From positions 124,001 to 188,000 of the forward strand of contig NZ_LIOL01000003.1 of NCBI RefSeq assembly GCF_001418005.1: a stretch of 64,000 nt of DNA, in the 5' to 3' direction. The notes beneath the pieces were generated by a model. The model saw only the letters and a list, made by a program, of their open reading frames with translations. It searched no databases and was not told the DNA's origin. This DNA comes from Chelatococcus sambhunathii. GTDB lineage: Bacteria; Pseudomonadota; Alphaproteobacteria; Rhizobiales; Beijerinckiaceae. Shown in pieces: positions 32,924 to 42,577 of this stretch (the first letter of the stretch is position 1; every line of letters starts with the position of its first letter). The position numbers and the translations under genes were made by a program.

Positions 32924-35185
32924 TCAGGCCCCGCCATCGGCGCTCCCAATGCCGCAACAGTACCGGTAGCCCTCCGTCGTCACCTTCGAGAGGACGGCGC
33001 CGATCACGCGATCGGCATCGGCCGCGAGCGTGCGGATCGCCGCCTGCGCGGCGGCAGGATCGATCCTGCCCCATTCGACCACCAGCAGGGCGCCGTCGAC
33101 ACGGCCGATGATGGCGCGGCTGTCGACCACGGGCAGCAGCGGCGCCGCATCGACGATGACACGGTCGAAGGCCAGCCGCAGCCGCTCGAGCACGGCGTCG
33201 AAATGGTGGGTTTCGACGAGCTCGGCGGCATCGGCCACCGCTCCGGTCCGTACGGTCGGCAGGAACGTGAGCCCCGTCGCCTTGTCCTCCATGAGGATGG
33301 CGTCCAGCGGCTGCTCCCCGCGCAGGACCTCGATGAGACCCTGCTCGGCGTGTGGCGCCAGGACGCGGGTAAGCGCCGGATTGCGCAGGTCGCCGTCCAC
33401 CAGCACCACGCGTTCGCCCGCGACTTTCAGGGCAAGGGCCAGATTGGCGGCGATCGTCGACTTACCCTCCCCCGGCAGGGCCGAGACGACGACGAGCACC
33501 CGGACACCGCCGCCTTCGGCTGAGCGCAGGCCGACGCGGACCTTGCGTACGGCTTCCGCGAAAGCCGACAGCGGCTGCTCCACGAGAATGCGCATGAGCG
33601 CATCCGCTGGCCGGTTCGCTGACCACAGCCATGATCGGGAGGCGTCTCGCCCGGCTGCCTGCGGCGCCAACGGCATCGGCCGCGGCCGTTCCTGGACGAC
33701 GGGCAGAACGCCGAGGCATGGCACGCCGAGACAGGCCTCGACCTGCCCGATGCTGCGGAAGCCGACGTCGAGATGCTCGAGCGCGAAGGCGAGCGACAGG
33801 CCGGCAAGGATGCTGCCGGCACAGGCCACCGCAAGCACCAGCCCCGTCCGCGGGTAGCTCGGCCGCGTCGGCACGATGGCCGGAGCGACGATCTCCGCAT
33901 CGGCGATCTGCAGGCTCTCCTGCTCCAGCGTTTCCTTGGAACGTGTCAGGAATTGCTCGTAGACGGAGCGCAGGGCCATGGCCTCGCGCTCGAGCTCGCG
34001 CAGCCTCACCGTCGACTCGCCCCAGCGGGCGGCCTCCTTCTTCAGTTCGGCGAGGCTCGCCTCGAGCGATGCCTCGCGCCCGACGGCAACCTCGTATTCG
34101 TTGCGCACGCCGGCCAGAATGCGCGCGAGCTCGGCGTCGATCTGGCGCTGCAGGTCATCCACCTGCGCCCTGGCGGCCGTGACGCTCGGGTGCTGGCTGC
34201 CGTAGCGTGCGCCGAGCTCCGCAGTACGGCGCGCGGCTTCGGCGAACTGCGTGCGCAAGTTGGTGACGACGAGGGAGCCGAGCGCCTCCGCGATCCCTGG
34301 CTCTCCAACCCCGGCGCTGGCCGCTTCGCGGATCTGCGCGAATTTCGCCCGCGCCTCGGCGGTCCTGGCCCGCGCGAGGATCATCTGCTGGCTGATCTCG
34401 GCAATCTGCTGCTCGAGAAGGTTGTCACCGGACCCGACGGAGACGAGGTTGTGCTCCGCCTTGTAGTGCTCGACCGCCCGCTCGGCGCCATACACCTGCT
34501 CGCGCAACGCCTCGAGGCGCCCCCCGAGCCACTGGGAGGCACGCTCCGTCGCCCGATACTTGGCGGCGAGCTGGCCGGCCACATATTCGTCCGCCACTGC
34601 ATTGGCGAGCCGTGCGGCCTTCTGTGCGCTCTGCGACACGACCGAGATCTCGAGGACGTAGGTTCGCCCACGCCTCTTCACCTGCATGCGCTCGCGCAGG
34701 GCATCCAGCACCGCCGCACGCCGGAAGTCCGCCTCGTCATGGACGGGAGAATGTCGACCGACGGACACCTGCTCCAGAAGACGGAGGAGGAATCCCCGCT
34801 CGGCGAATTCGGGATCGCCCTCGAGCTTCTCGCGCGCGATCACGCGCAGGGCCAGTGTCGACGATTCGATGACCTCGACCTGGCTCTCGACAGCGGCCGC
34901 GTCCGATCCGATCCCCGAAAGCACCGCCTCGGCGGAGATCACGCGCTGCTGGCGCGGATCGATCAGCACCACGGCGGTCGCGCTGTAGCGCGGCTCGATC
35001 AGCGCCAGGGTCATGACGGTGATGGCGAGAACAAGACAGACGGTCGCCGCCACCATGCCTCCGCGACGGCGCAGCACGAGCCACAAACCGCGCAGATCGA
35101 GGATATCGCCCGACGCCGGGCCGTGGGCCTCTCCCGCCGGGACCGCCGGCAGCCCCGCGCCCTCGCTGGAACGTCGCGTCAACAT
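32924..35185 (-). CDS. Polysaccharide co-polymerase with tyrosine kinase domain (Wzc/ExoP-like)
   Basis: 753-residue inner-membrane protein that controls chain length and export of a Wzy-type polysaccharide. An N-terminal Wzz domain (helix about 40-60, then a periplasmic coiled-coil region about 200-430), a second helix preceded by the proline-rich PTRPSYPR, and a C-terminal BY-kinase domain with Walker A GEGKST (about 572-577), Walker A' VVLVDGDLR and Walker B VIVDAAPLL are visible. The C-terminal tyrosine cluster is minimal, with two Tyr in EGYRYC. The ATG at 35185 is chosen; a GTG 105 bases upstream is possible but lacks a ribosome binding site. Confidence 0.9.
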   Translation of the reverse strand: MLTRRSSEGAGLPAVPAGEAHGPASGDILDLRGLWLVLRRRGGMVAATVCLVLAITVMTLALIEPRYSATAVVLIDPRQQRVISAEAVLSGIGSDAAAVESQVEVIESSTLALRVIAREKLEGDPEFAERGFLLRLLEQVSVGRHSPVHDEADFRRAAVLDALRERMQVKRRGRTYVLEISVVSQSAQKAARLANAVADEYVAGQLAAKYRATERASQWLGGRLEALREQVYGAERAVEHYKAEHNLVSVGSGDNLLEQQIAEISQQMILARARTAEARAKFAQIREAASAGVGEPGIAEALGSLVVTNLRTQFAEAARRTAELGARYGSQHPSVTAARAQVDDLQRQIDAELARILAGVRNEYEVAVGREASLEASLAELKKEAARWGESTVRLRELEREAMALRSVYEQFLTRSKETLEQESLQIADAEIVAPAIVPTRPSYPRTGLVLAVACAGSILAGLSLAFALEHLDVGFRSIGQVEACLGVPCLGVLPVVQERPRPMPLAPQAAGRDASRSWLWSANRPADALMRILVEQPLSAFAEAVRKVRVGLRSAEGGGVRVLVVVSALPGEGKSTIAANLALALKVAGERVVLVDGDLRNPALTRVLAPHAEQGLIEVLRGEQPLDAILMEDKATGLTFLPTVRTGAVADAAELVETHHFDAVLERLRLAFDRVIVDAAPLLPVVDSRAIIGRVDGALLVVEWGRIDPAAAQAAIRTLAADADRVIGAVLSKVTTEGYRYCCGIGSADGGA

Positions 35186-35648
35186 CGAGATCCAGGCGCG
35201 TTCTGGAACGATTGAGAAGCGAACGGTTCGCGCTGCCGGGCGTGCGACTGCCGCCGCGAGCGGACGAGGGGCGCCCGTGGAGGCAGGCACCGGTCGCGCC
35301 GCGGGGCCGGAACGGTGCCGCTGGGGGCGGCACCGTCAGGACCTCGACGGGCTGACGATTCTCGCAGCGCGCACATGGGCGCCTCCCAGGGTGATCGGAG
35401 CGGGAGCACAACCGGCGGAAAGGAAGTCCGGCGCCCTTGCATTATGCGCGGCCTTGCATGTGCACCTCGCCATCTCAAGCAGCGTAACGGCTGGAAGAAA
35501 GATCTCGACATGGCAATGCCCTCGCAGCCGTCGCCGGCCGGGTGGCCGACACCCAAGTGTCAGATATATATTTTAACTTGCATTATACTGATAATACAAT
35601 TTTAAGGCGTTGCCGTCGATGAAGCAATGTGGTGGCCGGCACTTTGGT
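35186..35648. other. Intergenic region upstream of the wzc-like gene
   Basis: A 463-base gap with no convincing gene. GC-rich sequence near the wzc start gives way to an AT-rich block at about 35,560-35,605, which holds the promoter-like elements listed separately. The long leader suggests post-transcriptional control, but no known riboswitch was recognised. Confidence 0.45.
35570..35599 (-). promoter_or_regulatory. Putative promoter of the wzc-fkbM transcript
   Basis: On the minus strand, TTGTAT (35594-35599) and TAAAAT (35570-35575) are 18 bases apart in an AT-rich island. A separate TATAAT (35582-35587) lies inside the spacer and is an alternative -10. The leader before wzc would be about 380 bases. 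Confidence 0.3.
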
Positions 35649-36491
35649 CTAGCGTCCCGTGCGGGTCATCAGCACCACGGCGGCATGGAGACTGGTGGTC
35701 GCGTAGCGGCGCAGGAGTCGCCGCGGCTCGAGCCCAAGGCGGTACAGCCATTCGAGGCCGCAGGCCTGCATCCAGACCGGTGCCCGGCTGTGGCGTCCCG
35801 CCAAGAAGTCGAAGAGTCCGCCGCTCGTCTTGAGCAGCCCCACCCGGTGCAGACGGTCGCGATTGCGGACGCAGAACAGCTGCTCGCGGGGAACGCCCAT
35901 CGATACCCACACGATGTCCGGCGCCAGTGCATTGATATGCCGCGCCAACGCCTCTTCCTCGTGCTCGGCAAAAAAGCCGTGGTGGGTGCCGACGATGGTC
36001 AGCCGCGGATAAAGGGCCGCGACCTGGCGCGCCGCAGCGGCGCAGGTCTCGACCGTGCCGCCGAGAAGGAAAAAGCTCAGGCCCTCGTCCTGCGCATGGC
36101 GGGCAACGTCATGGAACAGGTCCGTCGTCGCGACTCGTTCCGGAAAGGGCGTGCGGCTCAGGAGCCGCGAGGCGAAGACGGCCGACATGCCGTCAACTGC
36201 AAGCCCGCCGCAGCGGCGGAACAGCGCGCGCACCGCTGCCTCGCGATGATAGCGCGAGATGGTCTGGCCATTGATCGACGAGAAGAACGGCGGTGGTGCC
36301 TCGCCGCGCGGACGGCAGCGGCATATCGCCCCGAACAGTTCGGCCCATTGCCGGCGGGTGAGGCGCTCCCCCGGCAGGCCGCCGACGGTCAGGCGCGGCA
36401 GGCGGCCGGCGGCAAAGGCCTCGTAAAGCGCTTCGGTATCGCTGAAAGTAACGACCGGTGGACGCGCGCTGAGGCTGCTGGACAGTCGCAT
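35649..36491 (-). CDS. WecG/TagA/CpsF family glycosyltransferase
   Basis: 280-residue cytoplasmic glycosyltransferase of the GT26 family, which adds the second sugar onto an undecaprenyl-diphosphate-linked primer. Typical stretches are SSINGQTISRYHR, GLAVDGMSAVFASRLL, the GTHHGFFAEHEEE region and INALAPDIVWVSMGVPREQLF. The start at 36491 is preferred because GAGAGG lies five bases upstream; an ATG at 36533 that overlaps the previous gene is the alternative. It directly follows the initiating sugar transferase, which fits adding the next residue. Confidence 0.85.
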   Translation of the reverse strand: MRLSSSLSARPPVVTFSDTEALYEAFAAGRLPRLTVGGLPGERLTRRQWAELFGAICRCRPRGEAPPPFFSSINGQTISRYHREAAVRALFRRCGGLAVDGMSAVFASRLLSRTPFPERVATTDLFHDVARHAQDEGLSFFLLGGTVETCAAAARQVAALYPRLTIVGTHHGFFAEHEEEALARHINALAPDIVWVSMGVPREQLFCVRNRDRLHRVGLLKTSGGLFDFLAGRHSRAPVWMQACGLEWLYRLGLEPRRLLRRYATTSLHAAVVLMTRTGR

Positions 36492-36519
36492 CCCGACCTC
36501 TCGATAGCATGATGGAGGT

Positions 36520-37971
36520 TCAATAGGCGTCATGACGCCATATCTGCGCGAATGTCATCTGCAATATCTTCATATCGAGTCCGAAAGACCAGTTGTCGGC
36601 ATAGAACAGATCGAGCTCTATTCTCCTGCGCATCTTCTCGATCGTATCCGTCTCGCCGCGGCAGCCGTTGACCTGGGCCCAGCCGGTGATGCCGGGCCTG
36701 ACATTGTGGCGGCGGGCATAGGACCGGATCAGGGCGTCGTAGTAGTCGTCGTGGGCGAGAGCATGGGGACGAGGGCCGACGAGCGACATGTCTCCGCGCA
36801 GGACGTTGTAGAGCTGCGGAAGCTCGTCGAGGCTCGTGCGGCGCAGAAAGCGCCCGACCCGCGTCACGCGCGGATCGTGACGGCGGGCCTGACGGATGTT
36901 GCGACCATCGTCCATCACCGTCATCGTGCGGAACTTGTAGATGACGAAGCTAGACCGGTTGAAGCCGTGCCGGCGCTGCCGGAACAACGCGGGGCCCGGG
37001 CTGTCGAGACGCACGGCCACGGCGATGACGAGAAGCAGCGGCGCCAGGAGAACAAGCACCGTGGCCGCCACCACGACGTCGAAGCAGCGCTTGACGATAA
37101 CCTCGCTGCTGTCGAGCGGCGGACGCGCCAGCTGCAGGAAGGCGGCACCGTCGAGAAGGCGCAATCGCGCTTCGGCGAGGCGACTGGTGATGCGGTCGGG
37201 GCACAGATGCACCGCCACGGGCAGTTCGGCCAAGCCGCGCAGGATGCGGGCGATGCGCTCGTCGTCTGTCCACGGCAGCGCGACGAAGACCTCCTCCACT
37301 GCCTGCCGGCGCGCGAAGTCGAGCACGCTCGCACGGCAGGCCGGACCCGCGTCGAACAGTGCCGCATCGACATGGCCAACCACCTCGAGGCCAAAGGCTT
37401 CCGCGTCGAACGCAGCGGCGAAGCCGGTCATGCGCCCCTGCTCGCCCACCAGCATGATGCGACTGCGGGCGAGATAGCCCGAAGCCTGCGCAAAGCGGGC
37501 GACGGCAGCGAATAGCCGGTTGGTCATCGCCAGAACACCAAGGCCAACCAGGGCGATGATGCAGGCCGCGGCCCGCGAGAGATCGCCGCCGAGCTTGGTG
37601 GCAAAGGCGATGACGATGGCGGCCACCATCACGCCGAGCCAGATGCGGCGACGCATCCGCGCCTGACCGGCAGCCGTCAGGCCGGGCATTTCATAGCCGC
37701 GGCGCTCGAAGATGAGGACAGCGGTCGTACCAGCAACGGCCGCGCAGAAGACGAGCGCCACATCGGCCGGATAGGGCGTCGCCAGCCACCAGGCATGATA
37801 GCCCCGGTAGACCGCCGTTGCGGCGACATGCAACGCCCAGAAGTCGACGAGTGCGAACAGCATGGCCAGGATCAGGCGATCGAGCGCCAGCGTGCGCCGC
37901 TTCGGCAAGGCTTTGCCGACGCGCATCGCGACGACGGGACGGCGGCGGTCCGTGCGGGGCTGGTGCAACAT
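36520..37971 (-). CDS. Initiating sugar transferase (polyprenyl glycosylphosphotransferase)
   Basis: 483-residue membrane enzyme that transfers a sugar-1-phosphate from a UDP-sugar to undecaprenyl phosphate to start each repeat unit. Four N-terminal hydrophobic helices (about 20-135), a soluble nucleotide-binding-like middle region, a fifth helix (about 300-325), then the catalytic domain with KRCFDVVVAATV, YKFRTM, RRTSLDELPQLYNVL and GPRPHA motifs are visible, as in WcaJ/ExoY proteins. The ATG at 37971 gives the normal family length; the frame extends further upstream from a TTG. Confidence 0.9.
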   Translation of the reverse strand: MLHQPRTDRRRPVVAMRVGKALPKRRTLALDRLILAMLFALVDFWALHVAATAVYRGYHAWWLATPYPADVALVFCAAVAGTTAVLIFERRGYEMPGLTAAGQARMRRRIWLGVMVAAIVIAFATKLGGDLSRAAACIIALVGLGVLAMTNRLFAAVARFAQASGYLARSRIMLVGEQGRMTGFAAAFDAEAFGLEVVGHVDAALFDAGPACRASVLDFARRQAVEEVFVALPWTDDERIARILRGLAELPVAVHLCPDRITSRLAEARLRLLDGAAFLQLARPPLDSSEVIVKRCFDVVVAATVLVLLAPLLLVIAVAVRLDSPGPALFRQRRHGFNRSSFVIYKFRTMTVMDDGRNIRQARRHDPRVTRVGRFLRRTSLDELPQLYNVLRGDMSLVGPRPHALAHDDYYDALIRSYARRHNVRPGITGWAQVNGCRGETDTIEKMRRRIELDLFYADNWSFGLDMKILQMTFAQIWRHDAY

Positions 37972-38130
37972 CGCTTCAATGGGCAATCGAGGGAGAAACC
38001 CGGCGCTTCCCCGCAGAACGGCCAATTGCGGACAGCCTGTGGACAGCCGGCATATTCGAATTCTGCGTCCTGCAGATGCGCCGTTCAATGCATGCACTGT
38101 AAGGTTGTGACGCAATTGCTGACCGGCCGG

Positions 38131-39258
38131 TCAGCCGAGACGGCAATCGCCGAGGAGTCGTTCGTAGGCGGCGGCCATCGCATCAGGGCTGTAGCGTCGT
38201 TCGAGGCGCCGGCCCGTCGCGGCCAGCCGCGCCGATGCGGCGGCGTCGCAGAGCAACGACGTCGCGGCTGCACCGAAAGCGCGCTCGTCCCGCGCGTCGG
38301 CAAAGAGCCCGCAGGGCTCGCCGTCGACCTGCAGCACCTCTCGCAGCACCGGCAGGTCATGGGCAAGGACGGGGACGCCGGCCGCCGCCGCCTCCACGAC
38401 GGCGAGTCCGAAGGTCTCGGCCAACGAGGGAAAGACGAAGAGATCGAGCCCGGCGAGAATATCGCCGATCGCCTCGGCGGGCTGCTCGCCAAGCAGGTGC
38501 AGACGCTCGTCGCAGCCGAGTTCGCGCGCAAGCGCGACGAGCGCCTCCCGCTCCGGCCCCTGCCCGACGAGGACGAGATGCCGCCTGGCGTCGCCCGGCA
38601 GCAACCGCACCGCCGCCGGGAGGTTCTTGAGCGCGTGCAGCCGCGACACGCAGCCGAGAACCGACGCTTCCGCGCCGAGGCCGAGCCGGGCCCGCAGGGC
38701 CTCGCGCGCCGCGTCCGGCGGCAGGCAGCCGGTGCGCGGTCGAAAGCCGTGGTCGATGCGCACGACGCGGCGGCGATAGGCAGCGGGGTGGCTGTCGTAC
38801 TCGCGCGCGACCTCTCCGGAATTGACGACGATGCGTGAATAGAAGCCCAGCACGCCGAGCACCTCGTCGAGCGCGGCCAATACGGGCCGCATGGCGAGGG
38901 TGGCGGAGGTGCGGTTGGCGAGGACGCAACGGACGCCGGTCACCCGCGCGATGGGCGCGGCGATCACGTTGCCCCAGTGCTGGAAGGTAACCGCAGCATG
39001 CGGCCGCACCCTGCGCAGATGGCGCAGGAGCGCGATGAGAAGCCGCAAGAGCGCGACGGCATCGCGTGGACGGCTGGCGGCACAGTAATGCACGCGCGGC
39101 AGGCCGTCGTAGAAGCCCGTGCGCCGGTAGAGAAAGCAGTGATGAACCTCGAACCCCCGCTCCGCGAGCTTCTCGCCGAGCAGACGCGCCAGCTCCTGGG
39201 CGCCGGCACCTTCGGCCTGAGGCTGAACGAACAGCAGTCGGAGGGGGCCGTCAGCCAT
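38131..39258 (-). CDS. Glycosyltransferase family 4 protein
   Basis: 375-residue retaining GT-B glycosyltransferase. The N-terminal domain begins LRLLFVQPQAEGAGAQELARLL; the C-terminal nucleotide-sugar domain has VSRLHALKNLPAAVRLL, VGQGPEREAL and the conserved PSLAETFGLAVVEAAAAGVPVLA with the E-x7-E pattern. The start at 39258 is supported by AGGTGA just upstream and lies five bases after the flippase stop. It adds a later sugar of the repeat unit in the cytoplasm before flipping. Confidence 0.88.
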   Translation of the reverse strand: MADGPLRLLFVQPQAEGAGAQELARLLGEKLAERGFEVHHCFLYRRTGFYDGLPRVHYCAASRPRDAVALLRLLIALLRHLRRVRPHAAVTFQHWGNVIAAPIARVTGVRCVLANRTSATLAMRPVLAALDEVLGVLGFYSRIVVNSGEVAREYDSHPAAYRRRVVRIDHGFRPRTGCLPPDAAREALRARLGLGAEASVLGCVSRLHALKNLPAAVRLLPGDARRHLVLVGQGPEREALVALARELGCDERLHLLGEQPAEAIGDILAGLDLFVFPSLAETFGLAVVEAAAAGVPVLAHDLPVLREVLQVDGEPCGLFADARDERAFGAAATSLLCDAAASARLAATGRRLERRYSPDAMAAAYERLLGDCRLG

Positions 39259-39263
39259 GTCGC

Positions 39264-40550
39264 TCACCTGTTTGCATGCCGCAGGAGCGCGATGACCGAC
39301 GGGTCGATGCCCAGCCGGCGTCGGCATAGGCGGTTGAGGATGACGGCCTGAAGGGACGCCATAAAGGCCACCGCTGCCGCCGCGCCGACGGCGCCGAAGG
39401 TGCTACCCAGGACGACGACGAGCACCATCCGCAGAACGAGGACCGCGATGCCCGCCATCGGATAGGCGCGCTCGTAACCGCACAGCAGCAACAGGTGCGG
39501 CGCCGGTCCCGCGAGAAGCGAAACGGCCGCCCCCAGGGCGAGGAGGCGGAGGATCGGCGCGAAATCCCGGTAGCCGTCGCCGAAAATCGCGAGCAGCGCC
39601 GCGCCCCATACCGCAACCACGGCGAGGCCGGTGACCGCCCCGACTGCCGCAAGCGACTGGAGCCAGGCCAGCAGGCTCTGCAGCCGCTGCCTCCGGCCGG
39701 TCGGGAAGAGCGCGGCAATTTGGCCGGAGGCATAGTTGGCGAGCCCCCCGGCGAGGATCGGGAAGATCGCCGCGACGCGAGCGGCGGCGAAATAACCGGC
39801 CGCGGCCGACGGATCGAGCAGCAGCCCGATGAGCACCACATCGAGATACTGATGGCCAGCGTCGAGGATGGCTGCGAGCCACATGCCACCCATCTGCCGC
39901 CGCCAGCCGCGCCGGTCGGCAGCAACCGGGCCAGCACCGCCCCGCATGCTGGACGAGAGCCGGCGCCATTGCCAGGTGGCGCTTGCGACCATGCAAAGGG
40001 CTGCCACGGCGAGGAAGGCCTCCGGCACGAACGGCCACCCGCCGCAGAGGCACGCGATGGCGGTGCCGGCGGCCGCCAGCCGCCAGACGACCTCCCGATG
40101 CCCCTCGGCCACGCCTATGCCGAGGCCCACGCGGCTCGCATGAGAGGTCAGATGCAGCATCGCCTGCGCCACGAGAAAGGCGCCGGCGGCAGCGGCGAGG
40201 CCCGGCGACGGATCGAGACCGGCTGCATGGGTAACCGTGAGCGCCACCACGAAGAACGCAAGCGCCGCCGCGATCATGTTGCCGAGCGCGAACCGCATGA
40301 GGCCATGCCGGCAGGCGACGGTCCCGGTCGCCCAGACCTTGAGAATCAGTGTTTCCTGGCCGCACAACGCGGCGACAGCCAGAAAGGACATCGCGTTGAA
40401 CCAGATGCCGAGTCGGCCGAAGGCCTCGGCATCCAAGGTGCGGGCCGTCACGGCGAACATGCCGAAAGCTGCGGCCGCCCCTGCAAACTTGAGCGCCAGC
40501 ACCGGGCCTGCCCCGGCGAGAATGGCACGCACCGGCCGTGCACCGTCCAT
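39264..40550 (-). CDS. Polysaccharide flippase (Wzx/MATE-like)
   Basis: 428-residue protein with about twelve hydrophobic helices, resembling oligosaccharide flippases that move undecaprenyl-linked repeat units to the periplasm. Typical features are an N-terminal KFAGAAAAFGMFAVTARTLDAEAFGRLGIWF and the central GYFAAARVAAIFPIL. The start overlaps the upstream polymerase stop by one base, so flippase and polymerase are co-translated. Confidence 0.85.
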   Translation of the reverse strand: MDGARPVRAILAGAGPVLALKFAGAAAAFGMFAVTARTLDAEAFGRLGIWFNAMSFLAVAALCGQETLILKVWATGTVACRHGLMRFALGNMIAAALAFFVVALTVTHAAGLDPSPGLAAAAGAFLVAQAMLHLTSHASRVGLGIGVAEGHREVVWRLAAAGTAIACLCGGWPFVPEAFLAVAALCMVASATWQWRRLSSSMRGGAGPVAADRRGWRRQMGGMWLAAILDAGHQYLDVVLIGLLLDPSAAAGYFAAARVAAIFPILAGGLANYASGQIAALFPTGRRQRLQSLLAWLQSLAAVGAVTGLAVVAVWGAALLAIFGDGYRDFAPILRLLALGAAVSLLAGPAPHLLLLCGYERAYPMAGIAVLVLRMVLVVVLGSTFGAVGAAAAVAFMASLQAVILNRLCRRRLGIDPSVIALLRHANR

Positions 40551-42088
40551 CACGGGTGCCCCTCGTACGGCGGCTGCCCGGCACGAGAGGCTTGCTGCCG
40601 CACGGCACGGCCGATTGCGAGGCCGGTCACAAGCATCAAGGCCCCCATGGCGAGCGGCGCGAACAGCGCCTCCTCCTGAAAGGCCCCGTTGACCAGCAGC
40701 GCCGGCACGGCAACAGCGACGGCAGCGACGAACGGCCCGCCCCCCGCCCGATGGAGCCGCAGGGCCGTTCCGGCGATGACGACATAGCCCACCAGAAGCG
40801 CGAGACCGCCGATCCCCATCTGGTGCAGCAGTACGCCGAGCGCGCTCTCGACCGCCTGGCCGGCCGTGCCCAGGGCCTGCGCGCGCTGCCAGTCGCGCTC
40901 CGCCGGGTCGACGGCGAGGTTGCCGCCGCTGCCGAGGCCGTGGCCGAGCGGATTGGCTGTGAAGCTCTCGAACCCTGCGACGAGGCCGAGCACGTGGTAG
41001 TCGCGCTGCTCCAACCCGACGACGAAGGCCGCCGCAGCATAGATCATGAGCAGCAGCAGGAACGTCGGCACCGCGAGCCGCGGCAGGCGGCGCAGCAGCC
41101 AGAAGCCCGCCAGCGCCATGAGCACGAACACGACGGCGCCCTTCGAGCCGATGACAGCGAGAAGGGGCACGGTTGCGACGAGATAAAGGGGGCGGCCCGC
41201 GGCAAGGAGAACGAAGGACAGGATCCCGAGCAGATAGGCGAAGCTGATCGGATGGAAGTTCGGACCGTTGAGGCGGTGCAACATCGGGCCGAAGTCTGCG
41301 AACCAAGGCACGTTGAACGGGTTGATCAGCAGCATGTCGCGCTCGTCACGCAGCACGCGGCCGCCCGCTTCGACGGCTTTCAGCCACAAGCCGCTGTCGA
41401 TCATGCGCCGGAAGCGCAGGGCGATATAGCCATCGGCATTGACGAGCGCCGCCAGCGCGTCATAGGCGAGGAGCTCGGCATAGCCGAAGGCGAGCACCAT
41501 CAGGGTGAGAGCCGGCAGGAAACGCTTGGGCGGCACCGCGAGGCGGGCACCGGCGACGAGGCCGATCTGGAACAGCATCACCGGAAGGGCGATGTTGCGC
41601 AGGTAGACGAGGGCGGCGCGCGGGTCGGCGATCGCACCAAGGACACAATAGCCACCAGCGGCGGCGATCATCGCGAAGGAGAGCGCCATCAGGCGTCTCG
41701 CCAACGGTGGGGCGCCCGCGCACCCCCTGAGATGGAAGGCGGCAAAGCCGGCCCACAGGAGCGCGGCGGTCAGGAAGCTGTAGCCCCGCACCGTGTCGAA
41801 CTCCTCCCTGTCGGGAAGCAGCGGCAGCAGCATCGCGACGAAACTGTTCTGAAAAGTGAAGACGAAGAGGAGCAGCGGCGGCACCATCCCGGGTCCGCCC
41901 TGCAGGAGACAGAGCGCCAGGGCGAGAGACATGACCGGGCCGAGCGCCGGAAAAGCCAGATGTCCCGCCACCGGCAGCGCAGCCGCCAGCGACGCTACGG
42001 CCAGGAAGACGCACAGCATCGGGTCGGGTCGCGCCGCTGCATCCCAAGACTTGGCAACATCCCGCAGATGAATTCTTATCGATTGCAA
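40550..42088 (-). CDS. O-antigen ligase/polymerase-like membrane protein (Wzy candidate)
   Basis: 512-residue protein with about twelve hydrophobic helices and a large periplasmic loop (about 235-280), the layout of Wzy polymerases and WaaL ligases. The NPLGHGLGSGGNL motif near 380 is typical of the O-antigen ligase-like fold. A TTG start at 42088 is preceded by GAGAGAAG; an ATG at 42019 is an alternative. First gene of the minus-strand polysaccharide group, so it probably polymerises repeat units in the periplasm. Confidence 0.82.
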   Translation of the reverse strand: MQSIRIHLRDVAKSWDAAARPDPMLCVFLAVASLAAALPVAGHLAFPALGPVMSLALALCLLQGGPGMVPPLLLFVFTFQNSFVAMLLPLLPDREEFDTVRGYSFLTAALLWAGFAAFHLRGCAGAPPLARRLMALSFAMIAAAGGYCVLGAIADPRAALVYLRNIALPVMLFQIGLVAGARLAVPPKRFLPALTLMVLAFGYAELLAYDALAALVNADGYIALRFRRMIDSGLWLKAVEAGGRVLRDERDMLLINPFNVPWFADFGPMLHRLNGPNFHPISFAYLLGILSFVLLAAGRPLYLVATVPLLAVIGSKGAVVFVLMALAGFWLLRRLPRLAVPTFLLLLMIYAAAAFVVGLEQRDYHVLGLVAGFESFTANPLGHGLGSGGNLAVDPAERDWQRAQALGTAGQAVESALGVLLHQMGIGGLALLVGYVVIAGTALRLHRAGGGPFVAAVAVAVPALLVNGAFQEEALFAPLAMGALMLVTGLAIGRAVRQQASRAGQPPYEGHP

Positions 42089-42180
42089 ACTTCTCTCATA
42101 TATTTCTGATTTAAAATTCCCAAAACTATCTTCATAATATCCTCATCGTCTTCATTCAAAATATTATCTAGAGTTTTCAT
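42076..42180 (-). CDS. Possible 34-residue AT-rich leader peptide upstream of wzy
   Basis: A short open frame starting MKTLDNILNEDDED, rich in Asp, Glu, Asn and Ile, with codon use unlike every neighbour. It lies in a strongly AT-rich block and its TAA overlaps the proposed wzy TTG start by 13 bases in another frame. No clear ribosome binding site is seen. In DNA this AT-rich a 34-codon frame free of stops is only mildly unlikely by chance, so this may simply be promoter DNA. Confidence 0.2.
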   Translation of the reverse strand: MKTLDNILNEDDEDIMKIVLGILNQKYMREVCNR

Positions 42181-42577
42181 CTTGCAATCCGCGAAGGATG
42201 AACGGCGAACGGCGCCATCCCAGTGGGTCGGCACGGCCAGAGGCCGCGGGACTGTATCGTGGAGCGGACCGGCGGGCCCAGCCCTCACGCTTCTTCGCGG
42301 CGCGGCACCGGCCATGTTCGGCTCCAAAAGCCCGACGGGTTCTTGCTCTGCTCACCGGCCTGTGCCTGCTGGGCCTCGCCTGCAACGGCGCCGTAAGGCT
42401 GGGTATGGCAGCAGCCGTCCGCTTCCTCGTGCCGGCCGTCGCGCTCGGGGTGGATGGGCTCGTCGACTTCAGTCGGCAGACCCCCGCCGTCGCCATGACC
42501 TATGCCGTCCTTCCCGGCGCCGGCTGCGCCCCTCGCATCCGCTGCGTTCCGTTCCTGACACCGCTCAGAGGCCGTTG
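42089..42577. other. Divergent regulatory region between wzy and the wza-like gene
   Basis: About 490 bases between divergent polysaccharide genes. The left 90 bases are AT-rich and hold the candidate leader ORF and probably the promoter of the wzy-led operon. The right part is GC-rich and contains a weak open frame on the plus strand (listed separately). No confident -35/-10 pair was identified. Confidence 0.4.
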
